A stretch of 64,000 nt of DNA from Cinclus cinclus (GCF_963662255.1 NC_085046.1:99217324-99281323), one strand, 5' to 3'; counted from the stretch's first letter, positions 51,001 through 64,000 are shown. A program made the numbers and translations. Notes: a model not told the origin generated them from the sequence alone.

Positions 51001-52639
51001 TCTATAAAAAGCTTATGCAGTCTGTAGTTTACTAATGTAATTTTTCTATTTAGCTGAGAAAAACCCCAACAACATTCCTTACAATAACCAGTTATCCACC
51101 TTGTTAAAAATACACTATAAAGTCTGTGATTGCTCTTTTTCAGTCAGAGACCACCAGTGTAATTAAAACGCACTCTGCAAGCAAGATTTTTATGTTGAAG
51201 TAATACTTCACCTTTTCCACTAGAGGCCAAAAATTAGAAATATAAAAAAAACCCAAAAAAACTTAAATTATATCCTTCAAAGCACTAAGTTCAGTTAGCC
51301 CATTACAGAATGGAGAAAGGAGTATTATTTATTATTATAACTATCATTTCATCCAGCTCAGTATATTGAAAAGTACTACAAAATTTGGTATCTGTGGGTA
51401 CAATTCAAAGGCCTCCAAAATCCATTTTTATTGTCCATAAACATTTTTGTACACAATTATCATTATCATGACAAATGATGTCTTTATAGAATCCATACTA
51501 GAAAGTATGGCCAAGTATATAACTGAAGTGTTCCAGGCAATATGAAGAAACACTTGTGGTCACATAGAAATTAGGCTCTCCAAGACAGATCTCTAAAGCC
51601 CCATTTGTACTTGAAAGACATGTCTCTTGTTTCACTTTACTCTTTGCTAGCCAACAAATATCTCATCTGTGCTCTGCAAAATACACCTTTCAGCTGTGGG
51701 AGGAAAAACAATGTTTTAGCATTCTGTGGGGAGGAAAGATAAGCAGGGGGAGAAGGGGAAGGGGGAAAAGAGGGATTACTTCCCCAGTTACCTGGAAGAT
51801 TAGAAACACTCTTCTAATTCCTGGTCTTTTTCATATGGATGAAGACGGAAGTTGTTCCAGGAAAGCGTGAGAAACATTTCACAAATGCAGAAACTGGATT
51901 AGAGAAAAATAATCTCTGCATTTATGTTCTGGCATCACATTCAGAGTCGTTCTTTTTGATCTACAGATGTGCCTTCTACCTGGAATACAGCACAGTATAG
52001 AGTAGTAGATAATTTATAACCCCAGTGTGGCAACACTAATTGTGCTGTCTGCTACTGCCTGGTCCTATAATGATGTACAGGACTGAAATGTATCTCAGAT
52101 CTGGACTTTACAAAAGAAAAAGGTCTGTTCTAAGAAAATATGCTCACATGTGTGCATGCATGCATGGTGGTATTAGGACATATAGCAACTAGAAATACTA
52201 ATGCTTTGCATCAAAATTCTTAAGAGATATAGCAAAACACAAATCAGATAAATTGCAATAGTTTTCCTAAGGAGCCACTTGTCACACAGGTAACATTATC
52301 ACAGCTATGGCAGCTCAGAAATTGGCTTCTCTTTGCTGAATCATCACTGAAAGGGGTACAGTGAGAATCACCAAGGGGGTAGTTTAAAGTTGAGATGGCA
52401 CACACTGGGTTCATTAGCATGACAGGAAGCAAAATGGATGAGTCAGATTTCCTCTCCAGTGTTAACCCAAGTGCTGGCCCTTCAAGGGCACAGAAAGCTG
52501 ATGGCCCTACACTTAACAGCAGTCTACACCAAGAAATTAATCTGTTGTAACAAGGATGTTCTAGATGCATTGCTTCCCGAACAATTTTAATTGAAGCATG
52601 TTACTTATGGCACTGAGTAGCAATTGAGACAAGTGTGAA

Positions 52640-52770
52640 AAGCAGATGCAGGACCGCACTCCAGCAATCGCACAAACACCAACGTTATTCAACATTCCAG
52701 GCGCTAATTAGCAGGCGGATGGTATCTGAGTAATAGCTGGCTGGTGCATATATGACCACACATCTGTTTC
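52640..52770. promoter_or_regulatory. Possible conserved non-coding element
   Basis: Repeat-free block with GGCGCTAATTAGCAGGCGG (TAATTA homeodomain core flanked by GC), ACCGCACTCCAGCAATCGC and CAACGTTATTC, with five CpGs in an otherwise CpG-poor kilobase. Regulatory role inferred only. Confidence 0.2.
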
Positions 52771-55700
52771 CCACCTCTCTGCATCACTCTGCATGTTCAC
52801 AGCCTACACACATTTCTCTCCAAAAGTCCTAATTAATGGAGAGCTCCTGTTGCAATAGGCAGAGAAACTGTTATCAACTCCTACAAGAAAAGAAGACCTG
52901 CAAGTGCTGTCCACTAATGTTGGGCATTTACATATGTAGTTCAGTACATCATGTTTAAGGAGTAAACTTAATTTCTGAGGGTCTGGTTTATTAACTGCAT
53001 GAATTGAGTGAACAGAAGGGCTGTAGGAAACTTCAAAGAATCAAATACCAATCCATATTGCAACACACTTAATTCTAATCCTTGCTTGCTTAAACCAGCT
53101 TCCTTTGCAATTCCTAGTAAACTGTTCCCATCAGCATGCTCTCGTGTGCTGGAGAGATGCTCAACACCCCTCCCAGGGCTACAGCACAGGCTGGCAGAGA
53201 TACCAGTTTTCACTTGTTGAGCAACTCAGTGTGCCAGCCTCACCAGATAACCACCTTCTACGAAAGACAGATACACACGACAGTCGAGATTTCTGCATTA
53301 TAAGATACAACAGAGGATTGTTACACGCAATATCAGTAATTACTTAAGTCAAGGGAAACTGCACATAAGGATTTTGATCACAGCTGCCATGAGGAGTATT
53401 ACAAGCTACTCACTATGGACTTCAGTTTCACACCACACTTAGGAACCCACACACAGTCTTCCTGGATAAGGATGTTCAGTTCTCCAAAAGAATGAGAAAA
53501 TGTCCTCCCAAGCTCTCAGTGTGATCTTGTAGCTAGAAATTAACTGAATGCCTGAAACTTCAGCCTTATACATTTCTTAATGCTTACTCTCTGGACAGAT
53601 TACACACAAGTGGACTCAGTGTTGAGAGGCTTCCTTTCTTTAAGTATTGCTAAATGCTGGCCTCAAAAGCATTGCATGGTAATGAGGTATACAGACTGAA
53701 GACAGAAAGAATGAAAAAAATTCTTTTGTATCAGCTTTGAATTGTACTGAACGATCTTCTAATCTTATCACATACACCAAGTGCCTGAGCCACCTCTCTT
53801 CCATCCCCATAGTTCTGCTCACCTTTTCATTTCCCACACTCTACCTGGACTCAAAAGGAAATGATTCCAAAATATTTGGGCTCTATACATATTCAGGTCT
53901 GTTCACAGCTTATTTCTCTTTTCCTCCTATGTTTTCTACATCCACAGTATGTTTCTCTGCTGAAGCATCACAACATTCTAAATAAATGTTAAATGTTGAT
54001 TTATGTAGCAGCATCATAACATTCCCCATCCTATTTTTATTGACTCAAAATACTTTATCTGACCACAACTATATTCTCTAAAGAGATCTTCATTCAGCCT
54101 TTTGTAGTGATGCTTTTTAGTGGTTCTTTTCCTTAAATTACACAATTAATTAGGACCTAATAAAATGTATTAATACTTTGCCCTCTAGTATGAATTACTT
54201 GCATTAATCAAGATTGAATTTCATCCATCATTCTGTTGACTGCTGACCTCATTTGATTAAATCCTTCCAAAGTTCTTTTTCAAACTTCACTAACGCACCA
54301 CCAAACATCATTACGTTCACCAAGTTTTAGTATATTCTGCTTCAATTGTGGAATTACAGTTGACTGTTGAAACTCTCTCCTCTTCTTTTGTTTCTAATCA
54401 CCTTTTAATGCAAATTATGTACCTGCTTTTTATATCCCTACTTAGAAACTATCCAGCATATCCATTTCCTTGCTGCCATACAAGTGAAAAATTAAATATA
54501 CATGTATTAATAATGGACAGTATGTGTCAATGTTAATGTACAACACAAAGAACATAGTTTCAATTTTTTTTAATTCCCTCTGTCATCTTATAATTGCAGT
54601 TTTTCCAGTATATAATACCCATTTTCTGAGACTATTAGAGCTTAACGTCCCTTTTCACGTTTTTCAACCACATAAAAATTTCATCTTCTTTTATTACTTC
54701 TACAAAGTACATGAACATAATTATCTCTATTTTTTAAATAAGGAAATTCAGAAAGAAAACAAAGAATTATTTCCTCAGGACTGTACAGGAAGCTGGTGGC
54801 AGAGATGTCAAGCAAACTTGGAACTGGTAGCAAGACCTATTTACTAACTGACAAGTCTTCCATTCCTCATATCATATCTTAGTCCCTCCTTTAGTTTTCT
54901 AGCATCAGTGACATTTATTTTCCTTACACATTATCTAAGATGCTTGTCAAAAGGGGACATGGTTTGAAACCTGTGTTCTACACTGTGGCAAATTTATTTG
55001 CTGGAGGAGCACCCCCAGCCCTGAATACTCAGGGCCAGGTGACTGATCACCTACATTGTAATAGCCTATCAAAAGTGACAGGTATTCACAGTGAGGGATG
55101 CATCTTATTTCAAACAAAAGCCACGTGCACCTTCCTGCTGGTAATTAAACAAGCCAGTACTTTTCTTAGGGAAGGGGGGAGGGAGGAGAGGTTTGCAACA
55201 TAATGATTCCCATCAATGTCTAACAAATCTTTGACTGGTACAAAAGGTAATTTCTTCAGGAATATCCTAATCTGCTGGAATTAAACCAAGATAATTTCCT
55301 ATTGAAAGAGCTGAAAGGTTCCACAAGATAGCAGTAACATTCTCATTAGCTGCAAAGCACCAAACACAAAGGAAGAGCGTGACCATTTGAAATGCCATGA
55401 GGTGGGTGGCCAGGCTGAGGCACTGGGGTGGAATACAGGCCACTGTGACTATTCTCCAGGAGACTATTGACTCTTCTCTGGGAAAGACTGGGAGTTGAGC
55501 TTTATATCAGACTGTGGCTCTACAGTTTCTCAAACTAAATGGTTTATTCTGGCCAGATGAGCTCTGTTTTGAAACCAACAATAAAACTATCTGAAATTTA
55601 GTAGGAGACATAGAGTATGAACTATCCAAGAACTGGACCACCAATCCCCATCGCCAAACACAGGGGTACACTCATTCTTACAGAACCCCCTATTTGAATA

Positions 55701-58700
55701 AAGATGTCCCTAGCCCAACCAGCCTTAGTCATACCAATTTGTTTATACACTTGTTGTCTTAGACCACAAAAAAGAACATTCTAACTCTTAGCAAAATATC
55801 AAAGAAAGGAAGACTGTTTTGGAGGACTGTGCTGCCAAGAACACAGTAACATCACCATCAGCCCCCATACACTTGCTATTACATTCAACACAAGTGCTGG
55901 ATGAACATCTGCACTGTAAAAATTAAGCCCATTAGCCCCTTCAGCTTGTTAGCATATTTTAATTCTGTGATCACAGCTTTCTATTTCTATCAAGGTGCTA
56001 CTAGGTGTCAGACTCAGTATTCACATAATGCATCACTATTATCTCTACCCCCCCTGCCAGATTTCTCATGTGTTTTGCTTTCATGAAACTATCACACAGT
56101 GATACTGAACAGAAGGAAAAAAACGAAGGAGAAATCTGAGAAGGAAGGCATAAACTATCAGTGTAGCAATAGTGCTGGAAAGATAAGTAGACTGGTGATC
56201 TTATCATGAACAATGCTGTGTTCAATACATCTCTAGCACCTTAGACTGCTTTGTCAAGTTAGAAAAGTCATCTAACACACACAAAACGCAATTGATTTAA
56301 CAGCTCACTGCCCTGATCTGTCTTCTGTTAGCTCTGAACAGTAACTCAGTAAAAAGAATTGGTTCCACTGTCTCATATATGGTCTAAATAGATCGAGAAA
56401 TTCTCTTTTAGTCTTGATTTTAAGCCTTAACCTGTAATTAAAATAACAGTTGTTTTTAAGCAATTATAGAAATACCAATTTGTGTTTTCATAGAAGCTGA
56501 GTACAGATATTTCTGTGTTGTTGATATTTTGCTTAACTCTAACCAGTCTGTATTCACTCAGGAGGTTTGCATACAGCATGCATGTATATAAAACAAAAAT
56601 AAGCATAAGTCTGCTCTAAGATACACGTGCACTCCTATGGTATCTGACACCTGTGCACTACACAGTCACAGGTGACAACTGTGTTTTCTGCGTGCAGTAG
56701 GCTTTGTGAGTGCATTTGTTTTCTTGAACAGCCAAGACAAATTTAAGCCTGCAAGATGAACTTGGTTCACCATTAAATAAATACAAAGCTGTCACACAGT
56801 CCACAAATCCTGACTAAAAAACCCGCAACACCACTCAGGAAAAAAAAAACGGTTAACTTAGAGAAATTAAAAGTCCCTGTTCCTCACAAAGTAAGTGAAA
56901 AGACACAGGCAAATAGTCTTTCCAGATGACATGAATTCAGCACCCTCTAGCTCGTGTCCTACATTCAGAATGCCTTAACATGAAAAGTATGTGCTGCATA
57001 CAGAAGAAGCCAACGGTGCCCACACATCTACTGGTTAGTGAAGGGTTGGTGAATCTTCACTTATTCTCACACTTCAGAAATGAGGCACTTTCTCTTTACC
57101 CCAGTTCCTGCCCTTTCTAAATGCTGAATTCTCTTCAGAGGACACAAGCTCCATGCTCTTCATGCAAAGTAGTGCAGCATGCCTCCAAAGAATCAGGCTT
57201 AGTGGGAAAAGCAGACCTGATTATCTAATTTGCTTTTACTGTTTCACTTAGCATCTGCAACTGGCTAGTGCTAGATTTGATGGTGAGCTAGCTGGGCTGT
57301 TGATCTGACCCAGGAGAGCTGCTCCTATGTAGCAATTTAACTAGCTAACGTTATTCCAATAAAGCCCCATGACTGAAGCCAAGCAGGACTTAGTTTTCAA
57401 AATGGTATATTACATTGTACTAGCCTGGGTTCAGTCCAAAAGAGCCCAAGCCCATGGATGGTCCTGAGAGACCCATTCTGATGTTTCACTCTTCTGTTTC
57501 ATTTTTCTGTTACAAAAAGTGACAAATAATGAGAATTATGGAAAAGGGGGAAAGCGACTTAGTTCTTAATTTGCAAACTCTTTTGTATTCTGGGAAATGT
57601 CTATTAGCACATACTTTAGAGGGGTAGGGACTAAGGCACAGAAACCTTAAACCAGTCAAGGATAAGCCACCACTGAACAGAGCCACTTGTACCTCCCTCT
57701 GCTTTTGTGCAGGCACAAGAGTTTGCACAGTTGAGCTGAGAACAGAATCAAGGACATGACACCAGCCAAAACAAAGTGGAAGTTTCTCAGAATTCATCAG
57801 AACCAGACCAGTCTCCAACCCAACTCCTGTGTGCCTGCACAAACACTTGCACAGGAACAAGTGAGGGAGCATCCACTCACTTGAAGAGGCAACACAGGCT
57901 TGTGCCACTTTCAAGCACTTGCAAAACTGTGGAGACCATAATGGTTTCTCAGGCTTTCCTGAGAAAAATAGCTACACACCAATGACCAAAGTGACATGCT
58001 TTGGTTAAACACTACATGACATGGAAAAACATCATTTCACTCACAATACAGACCACTGTAGAGATCACGGAAAAGCATGGATTTCTTCGAGCATGAGCAT
58101 GATGCTGTATGCTAATTTACATAGGAACTTCAGACAGAAATAGTTCAGTATGCATGTATTCATACCAGAACCCACAAGCAAACTCCCATTTCACCTTGAT
58201 CTCAGTTGTTACTTCACAGGAGTAAAAGATGAGCCTGCTTAAGAAAAGTTACGGTGGTTCATTTCATCAGGGAGATGAAGAGTTTCTGGAGATAAATGGT
58301 CAGATTACACATCTGCAGAATGAAAAGCAATCAAACATCACAGTCTGCAACATTCTTAGAGAAGAAAGGTGATCTAGTCTGACTTTGTCCCTTTCTTATG
58401 AGGATTTTTTTAAACATTTTTTATTAAACTTTCACAAAACACTTTAAACCATAAGAAAATATAAGCTATCCTCATACTGCCTAAGCACCTGAACAGCTTC
58501 CAATGCTGTACAGAATAGTTCCCAATGGCTCCTCCAGGCGTGTAGTAGCCAAGTGCAAACAGCACAAATGCAGTGCTTCTCCCATTGAGTATCTACCAGC
58601 AATAACCAATGTGAATTGAATGAATGATGGGGAAAGCTGTGGCTGCAAAATTCACATAGCAAGATTTCAGAATTTTCACTCTGAAACTTACAGAGGTTTA

Positions 58701-60653
58701 GCTAAGCAGTGTCTAGTGCACAGTACAGTGTGACTCCTGCAAATGAAAATGTAGTGAGGGAGGGCAGCAATGGACAGCACTTGCTAAGGTGGACTGAAAA
58801 TAACAAGTAACAAAAGTTGCTCAGTTACACCCTATATGGTTTCTGATGTCGTGTTCAAGCACCTACTACTAGGTGTATGTGAAATAGTGTCTGAAAATAA
58901 TTGTCTCACAGTTCATTCTCTTTCCAGGGGGAGGATCTTGCCTGTGGTATGAGACTGAACTGTGGCTTTCATACTTGAGTTTTACACTTGCATTGATGAA
59001 ATTATGCTACCGTGAACTTCTGGTGGAGAACCAGCATGTAAAAAGGGTGCCCTCGGAGTGGGTGGGAGGTCATTTCCTAGCCTCACACAGATCCAGGAGG
59101 AGCTCTGGTGTCTTGAAGAGCAAAGCATATCTGTAAGATACAGTCCCATTGTGCCTGGCAGTACCACTCTGAGATTTCCAACCTGACACTTAATCACTTT
59201 CTAAGATACATAAAAATCAGTCTTTGAACCAAGATTTTATTACTCAGTATACTTTGAGAGCTTACAACTCCCTTTTGAATCTGTATGAAATCAATAGCCA
59301 AAAAAGGGGATGGGAGAAATCACAAGGATTACCCAACATCATTGTGCTGAGCAGTAACATTTAGTAATGGATGAAGTCTCCTAAAAGTCAACAGGAACTG
59401 AAGGAAGAATGAATGAAATGTGTGAAGAGCAAATATGAACAACTTTAAATAACATTTTTTCTAGATCTTGATTAAATGTGATACAACTGAATAACATACT
59501 TTGAGAATGAACAAAATAGCATTTCAGAGCTACTGATATTCCCACTTTTTCATCTGCACAGTATTTTGAGTTCTTCTTTCTCTCATTAACTGTAAATATA
59601 TGATAATGTTCATCTGGAAATTTTGTGAAATGGAAATTCCTTACCAGGAGCCGAGTTCAGCCGTGTTCGTAAGCAGATGCAAATACCTAATTTTGCACCA
59701 GCATTTTTCATAGTTTTTATTTGCCACATAAGTGTGTGGGTGTGTGTGGGTGTGTGTCTGGCTTGTCGAAGTCACTAACAGTATAAGGCCTTAGAGGAAG
59801 GACAGACAAACTCCAGCATTGCTGAATTCCACGGCAGTTTTGTTACAGCATTCATGGGACCAGGATTCTAGTTAATTTATTAAAAGCCAGGGAATACAGT
59901 ACTTTTTTAAATACACACAGAATTTTAAGAAAAGAATATACAAGAGTCACTTTAATGTTTTGCTCTTTTTAAGATTGTATGAATTGCTAACATTCCATAA
60001 TGTGCTTTAAAATATGCAAAGATCAAATTATTTCAAAACAAAGCACAGAACCTATTATAGCACTTCAAGAAACAAGACTGCACTACAGGCTGAAAACCAA
60101 TTGGATTTTCTAAATAAAAGTAACTATCCAGTATTTAGTGGCATATACACAGAACTAAAATCCAGAGTGCTATGATTTATCCTGTAGTCTGAACCCCAGA
60201 GAACCTCCTGCTTTTTAAACAAGTCAGCGTATGTATCAAAATGAGTTGCTGTAAAAACTCTGCCGGTCAAAAAATATTTATCGCCCCATCTACGTTAGAA
60301 ATTTCCTTATCACTAATTGTGCTTAGTGACAAAGAAGGGACAAGCAACAGCATGAGAGATCACTAAATAGCACAAGACCTGCCCTAGGCTATGGGTCTCA
60401 CCTGGTAACCACAGCTTCTCCTTTCCAAAGGCAGCCTCATGGAAACTCAACAGCCGGGGACACTGGGAGCCCCGGGTAGGGAAACAGAGGAATCCTTCTG
60501 AACAAGTGGCCAAATAAAGAAAACATAAGCAAGTAAGTAAGCATTTTCCAGCGTCTACTGTGACTAAAGCAATTGATAAACACAGGTGGCCGCGTAGTTT
60601 TTTAAAGCATGTGCTTTATGGCCAGATGATGACTCTCCCAATCCACCCCCTCC
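52771..60653. other. Non-coding sequence, no gene seen
   Basis: AT-rich with few repeats, and octamers at 54408-54415 and 59677-59684. The longest open frame (57510-57914, minus, 134 codons) has no recognisable domain. Confidence 0.55.
59731..59759. repeat. Imperfect (TG)n
   Basis: GTGTGTGGG units repeated about three times (GTGTGTGGGTGTGTGTGGG). Confidence 0.85.
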
Positions 60654-60900
60654 CGAGATCTATAGTCCCAGCTAAATCACGGCGCAGTCCCTGGGCAGAT
60701 GCGGCTGAAATCAATACTGCCGTAGCAGCATCCCTGTCCTTCCCCCCGAGCCCCGTCACAGCCAAGCCGGAGCTGGGCTCGGCATCGAGCGGCTGGAGCA
60801 CCGGCGGGCAGGATCAGCCCGGATCGCTGCCTGCCTGCTCAGAGGGGAGCACGTCCTGACTTTCCCCAGTCACTTAAGCCGGCGTCTCACTGCTTGTCCT
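60654..60900. promoter_or_regulatory. Small CpG island
   Basis: By hand count, 60661-60900 is about 64% G+C with 17 CpG dinucleotides, an observed/expected ratio of about 0.7. This passes the usual island thresholds (200 bp, 50% G+C, 0.6), while most of the window is CpG-poor. Two more CpG clusters lie just left (GGCCGCG near 60588; CCCCGGG near 60473). No reading frame inside resembles a known protein. It could be a promoter for a nearby transcript, in either direction, or a regulatory element kept unmethylated. Confidence 0.5.
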
Positions 60901-61039
60901 TAGAGACCACAGCTCCACTCAGGCAGAGAGCGTCTAGACAGTATTCATGATCCATCTGTCTGGCACAGCCAGGCTGATGACAAACTCTATTAGAGCCGAA
61001 ACAATTTTTTTTTCCCCCCCTGCTCTTCCCTCCTCCCAT

Positions 61040-61290
61040 CTCCCTTTTCCTCCGAGAAGCAGTAATCTGACACTGAAAATTACTATCATTGTTGCAATGC
61101 TCAAAATAGCAGCGCCAGACTTTCATTAACATCAACGCTAGACTGCTAAATATTTAAAGAAATGGATAAATTTCACCTGAAGTGGGACAGCCCGGCACAC
61201 ATGAAAGCAGAAGCACAATCAAAATGTAAATCTAAGCGGTTGTTTTTATCTGCACAAATTCCGTGTCACAGTCAGAGGGGGATGCCAAAG
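61040..61290. promoter_or_regulatory. Possible conserved non-coding element beside the CpG island
   Basis: Directly right of the island lies a C-rich tract (61013-61055), then repeat-free sequence with TTTCATTAAC, TATTTAAAG and several retained CpGs (CAGCGCCAG, CAACGCTAG, GCCCGGCAC). The mix of AT-rich homeodomain-like cores and intact CpGs resembles developmental enhancers, but I have no alignment to show conservation. Confidence 0.2.
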
Positions 61291-62535
61291 GTCTCTTTAA
61301 ACAAAATATTTTCCTTTGATTGAGCTTTTTGTTTTTAAAACAGAATCATTCTCCAACCCCCTGCAGATCCCTACAAAGCTCAGAGCTGACAGCAGTAGGT
61401 GGGGGTGGTGAAAGGGAGAGCTATATATTTGATTTGTTTGGGTTTTTTTACCTTGTAGAGGAAAATGAACTCCTACAGTAACTCTTCTATGCCAAAACAG
61501 CCATGACACATCACCTCCATCAATGCTGACAACTTGAAATTTGATGTAGACATAATTTGCACATGACAAGAAGGATTTGTTCTCACTTATTTTATTCTTC
61601 TGTACATTCTCAAGCATGTCAATATTTGTGTTTGATATGCCAAAGAACATATACAGATCACAGCAAAGACAATTACCTGTACTGTTTTCCACCGAACAAT
61701 TAAAAACCCTAAAATCTCCACCACCACAACCCTTCTCAATAAGACATGACTTGGACACTGCAGTCTGCAGACAACAGACTACACTTCCCATTTCAAAATC
61801 TAATTTACTTTTAGCAGGACAAGGCAGGCTGATCTTTTGTTGTGAAACAAAGGGAAATGCTCAAACAAATGAAACAATGTGTCCTTCTAGAGGCAGGCAC
61901 ATTGTTTCAGTTCTTTGGAGTCCGAAGTGGCAAGCTGCTGCCAAGGCCAACTCTGCAATGTTTAAAATCCTACTCGTTGCCTCATTTTTCCTATCATGGC
62001 TTTGTGCTGTTAAATACACCCTTGACCTCCAAGTAGTCTTAAAAGAACAGCCATCTCCATTATATCAATCAATAAGTCTTTACAGCTGATGAAAACAAAA
62101 ACAAGTAGCCCTGCTGAAAGCTGGCATGGGCTATGCACAAGGCAACCTGCAGGGAGAGATGCAGCAGCACTGGGTGTCCTCACCAGGGAGGGGAGGTGTG
62201 CTTCAACATGCATCACCAAACCTGCTTTCCAGTGTACACCAAGCGAGCTGTTACCTTAACATGTTCAACTTAAATGCCTTAGCATGTATTTTGATCAGCT
62301 TGCTGGACTGCAGCTTGTGTCGTCTATAATCAGACTCTAACTCACCTTGGATTTTCCCCAGATGTCCTCCAATTTCTGTGCTATACAGAGTGAATCGCCC
62401 CCACAGCAGCGTAAGGCAGTCCTACCTTTAAGTCAGCAAAGGAAAATTAAGACAACCAAAGCACTACAGAGATACACATTTTGTTTTCCTTTGCACAGGT
62501 GAGACATTGAGTTCAGTAGCAAAATTTTTACACAG
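61291..62535. other. Non-coding sequence between CpG island and CR1
   Basis: Two overlapping open frames on opposite strands (61297-61791 minus, 164 codons; 61577-62089 plus, 170 codons) have no domains, no signal and no supporting context. I regard both as chance. Confidence 0.5.
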
Positions 62536-62805
62536 GACTGTAGTGATAGGACAAGGGGAAATGGCCTGAATGAGAATAGATTTTAGATTAGGTAGGGGGA
62601 AGAAATCCTTTAGTGTGAAAGTGGTGAGACACTGGAAAAGGTTGCCCAGAGAAACTGCAGGTGCCCCATCCTTAGGAGTGCTCAAGGCCAGGTTGGATGG
62701 GGCTTCAAAGCAACCTGTTCCAGTAGAATGTGTCCCTGCCCATGGCAGGAGGGTTGGAACTACATGACCTTTAGGGTCCCTTCCAACCCCAACCATTCTA
62801 TGATT
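62536..62805 (+). mobile_element. CR1 LINE fragment (3' end), 5'-truncated
   Basis: Plus-strand CR1 3' end. Diagnostic blocks in order are GTAGTGATAGGACAAGGGG, GAGACACTGGAAAAGGTTG followed by CCCAGAGAAACTG, CTCAAGGCCAGGTTGGATGG, GTGTCCCTGCCCATGGCAGG, GGGTTGGAACTACATGACC, and the terminus CCATTCTATGATT. A short open frame across it (62570-62767) includes RHWKRLPRE and LKARLDGA, the usual translation of the CR1 tail. About 270 bp remain, and the 5' limit is approximate. Dead copy. Confidence 0.95.
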
Positions 62806-64000
62806 TAAATGACTGAATTAACAGTTAACACAAATGTTAGAATGGCAAGGAGAGAGGAACACCAGACCTGGAAGATGTGAACTCCTCTAACACAGTAAGA
62901 TAGTATCTCTTATAATCAGGAGCTGCAGGGTGCAGGTCACCCACAAAAAACATCTTTCTATGCCATTGCCCGTGCCACTTAACTGATCACAAAACTCCAA
63001 CAAGACATTCTGGATTTGGCTGCTGGCAAGAGCACAAACGAGAAATGCTTCAGCAGCTGGGAAATATGGGGTACCACTAACATGGCACATACCACTTAAA
63101 TAAACTAAAGCAGAATTTTCATATGAAAATTTATCTATTTAGATATTGTTTGGGGGCAGTCTGTGTATTACTCTGAAATGAGATTAATATTTTTTCCATC
63201 ACAGAAGGATAGAAGGCTTGAATAAAGCATGAAAGAGGGATTCTTTGAACAAACAGCAGAGGAGAAGGCATACTGCTTGTACTGAAGATGTGCTGTAGGT
63301 AAAGACATGGGCAGTCCCAGGGAGAAACAGGATACCCTGCTTGGATGTTGACCAGCACAAACTAATAAGAGTGGCTCCTTTCAACAGTTTCTTTCCCATT
63401 CAAGAGCTGCACATAAGCAAGAAGATGCAAGAACAGAGCTTATATGTAACAGTGACCAGAAAGAAATACTTGCTTTAATATTCCTCAAGTGATTTCTTTT
63501 TTAAAATACTAATTTTCTTCTTATTGAACTGTATTACTGTCTTGTTACTAATGAGAGAGCAATGAATGTATGTACTTCTGTGTTGAAAGGCAGACTGCTC
63601 AGCTGGGACATTTCAAGAGCACACACTCTGGTGTAGTCTGGTAGGGATCCCCATTAAAATCATTGAGCAAAAGCATGCACACATTACTTAATTCAACATG
63701 TCATCCCTCTAAGGCTTGGGGACCTCACTTCAGCAAGTATTCTAAAATAATTTTTTCAAAGCTGGAATAAGCCAACACAACTGATGTGTCCATAATAATT
63801 TTGTTTCCTATTACCAACTGGCACTGATTTCTACCATGTAGTAGTCTGTTTAATAGCCAGAACATGGAAAATATAATTTAAATACAGTTTACAGTTGCAT
63901 TATTTTTGTTTGGCTTTGATCTTCTTTTTCTCTTTGTTTCACCATTAGGATTCTGTTTCACTAGGATTTGGTCTTTTTACTTAAAACCGAAGTCCTTTAT
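62806..64000. other. Non-coding sequence, no gene seen
   Basis: AT-rich right end. Small open frames only and no named repeat. Confidence 0.55.

Larger units (their letters stand above)
41717..52639. other. Non-coding sequence, no gene seen
   Basis: Simple repeats dominate the recognisable content, with AT-rich blocks at 43920-44030 and 47140-47195. No exon with supported borders. The stretch from about 44840 has an LTR-like look but I could not confirm it. Confidence 0.55.

Noticed and set aside
61297..62089. 164- and 170-codon open frames overlapping on opposite strands
   Set aside because: No domain, no codon bias I can see, opposite strands open together; expected occasionally by chance in 64 kb.
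62570..62767. 65-codon plus-strand open frame with RHWKRLPRE
   Set aside because: Standard translation of a CR1 tail, not an independent gene.
1..64000. CRISPR arrays, toxin-antitoxin pairs, phage or other prokaryotic systems
   Set aside because: No direct-repeat array with spacers, no dense bacterial coding, and the CR1 elements mark the DNA as vertebrate.
1..64000. tRNA, rRNA or snRNA genes
   Set aside because: Searched by eye for the GGTTCAAATCC-type T-loop with matching A-box and for snRNA motifs; only isolated partial matches (for example near 12326 and 15106) without a cloverleaf.

Overview
The window looks like non-coding nuclear DNA from a sauropsid vertebrate, most likely a bird. 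The main evidence is two old, 5'-truncated fragments of the CR1 LINE (41245-41716 on the minus strand and 62536-62805 on the plus strand) whose 3' ends carry the characteristic ATTCTATGATT-type terminus. Other repeats are sparse and simple: A/T homopolymers, short microsatellites and a roughly 100-bp CTTT tract. There is no operon-like gene packing, no ribosome-binding sites, and no long reading frame with recognisable protein domains. I found no rRNA, tRNA, CRISPR array or prokaryotic mobile element.

The only place where I suspect protein-coding sequence is 23.0-26.2 kb on the minus strand. The best piece is a 49-codon open segment (23021-23170) that is G+C-rich at third positions inside AT-rich surroundings. 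It encodes one hydrophobic membrane span, a short charged tail and a stop, as the last exon of a type I membrane protein would. Three open segments further upstream on the same strand (24336-24545, 25818-25994, 26151-26190) have splice-like borders, and their junction phases mostly fit. I do not recognise the protein, and open segments this long occur by chance in such DNA, so the model is a hypothesis.

Region by region: 1-23 kb is AT-rich intergenic or intronic sequence with low-complexity tracts and two CpG-retaining patches (14.2-14.35 kb and 16.9-17.3 kb). 23-26.2 kb holds the exon candidates and a CpG cluster just upstream of the last one. 26.2-41 kb is again non-coding, with a G+C-rich patch at 37.2-37.85 kb followed by paired octamer motifs. 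41.2-41.7 kb is CR1. 42-60 kb is non-coding, with the CTTT tract, a perfect 36-bp tandem duplication and a pair of adjacent palindromes. 60.65-60.9 kb is a small CpG island, the best promoter or enhancer candidate in the window. 62.5-62.8 kb is the second CR1.

I did not find a new biological system that the sequence supports. The observations most worth checking are the exon candidates at 23-26 kb and the CpG island at 60.7 kb.
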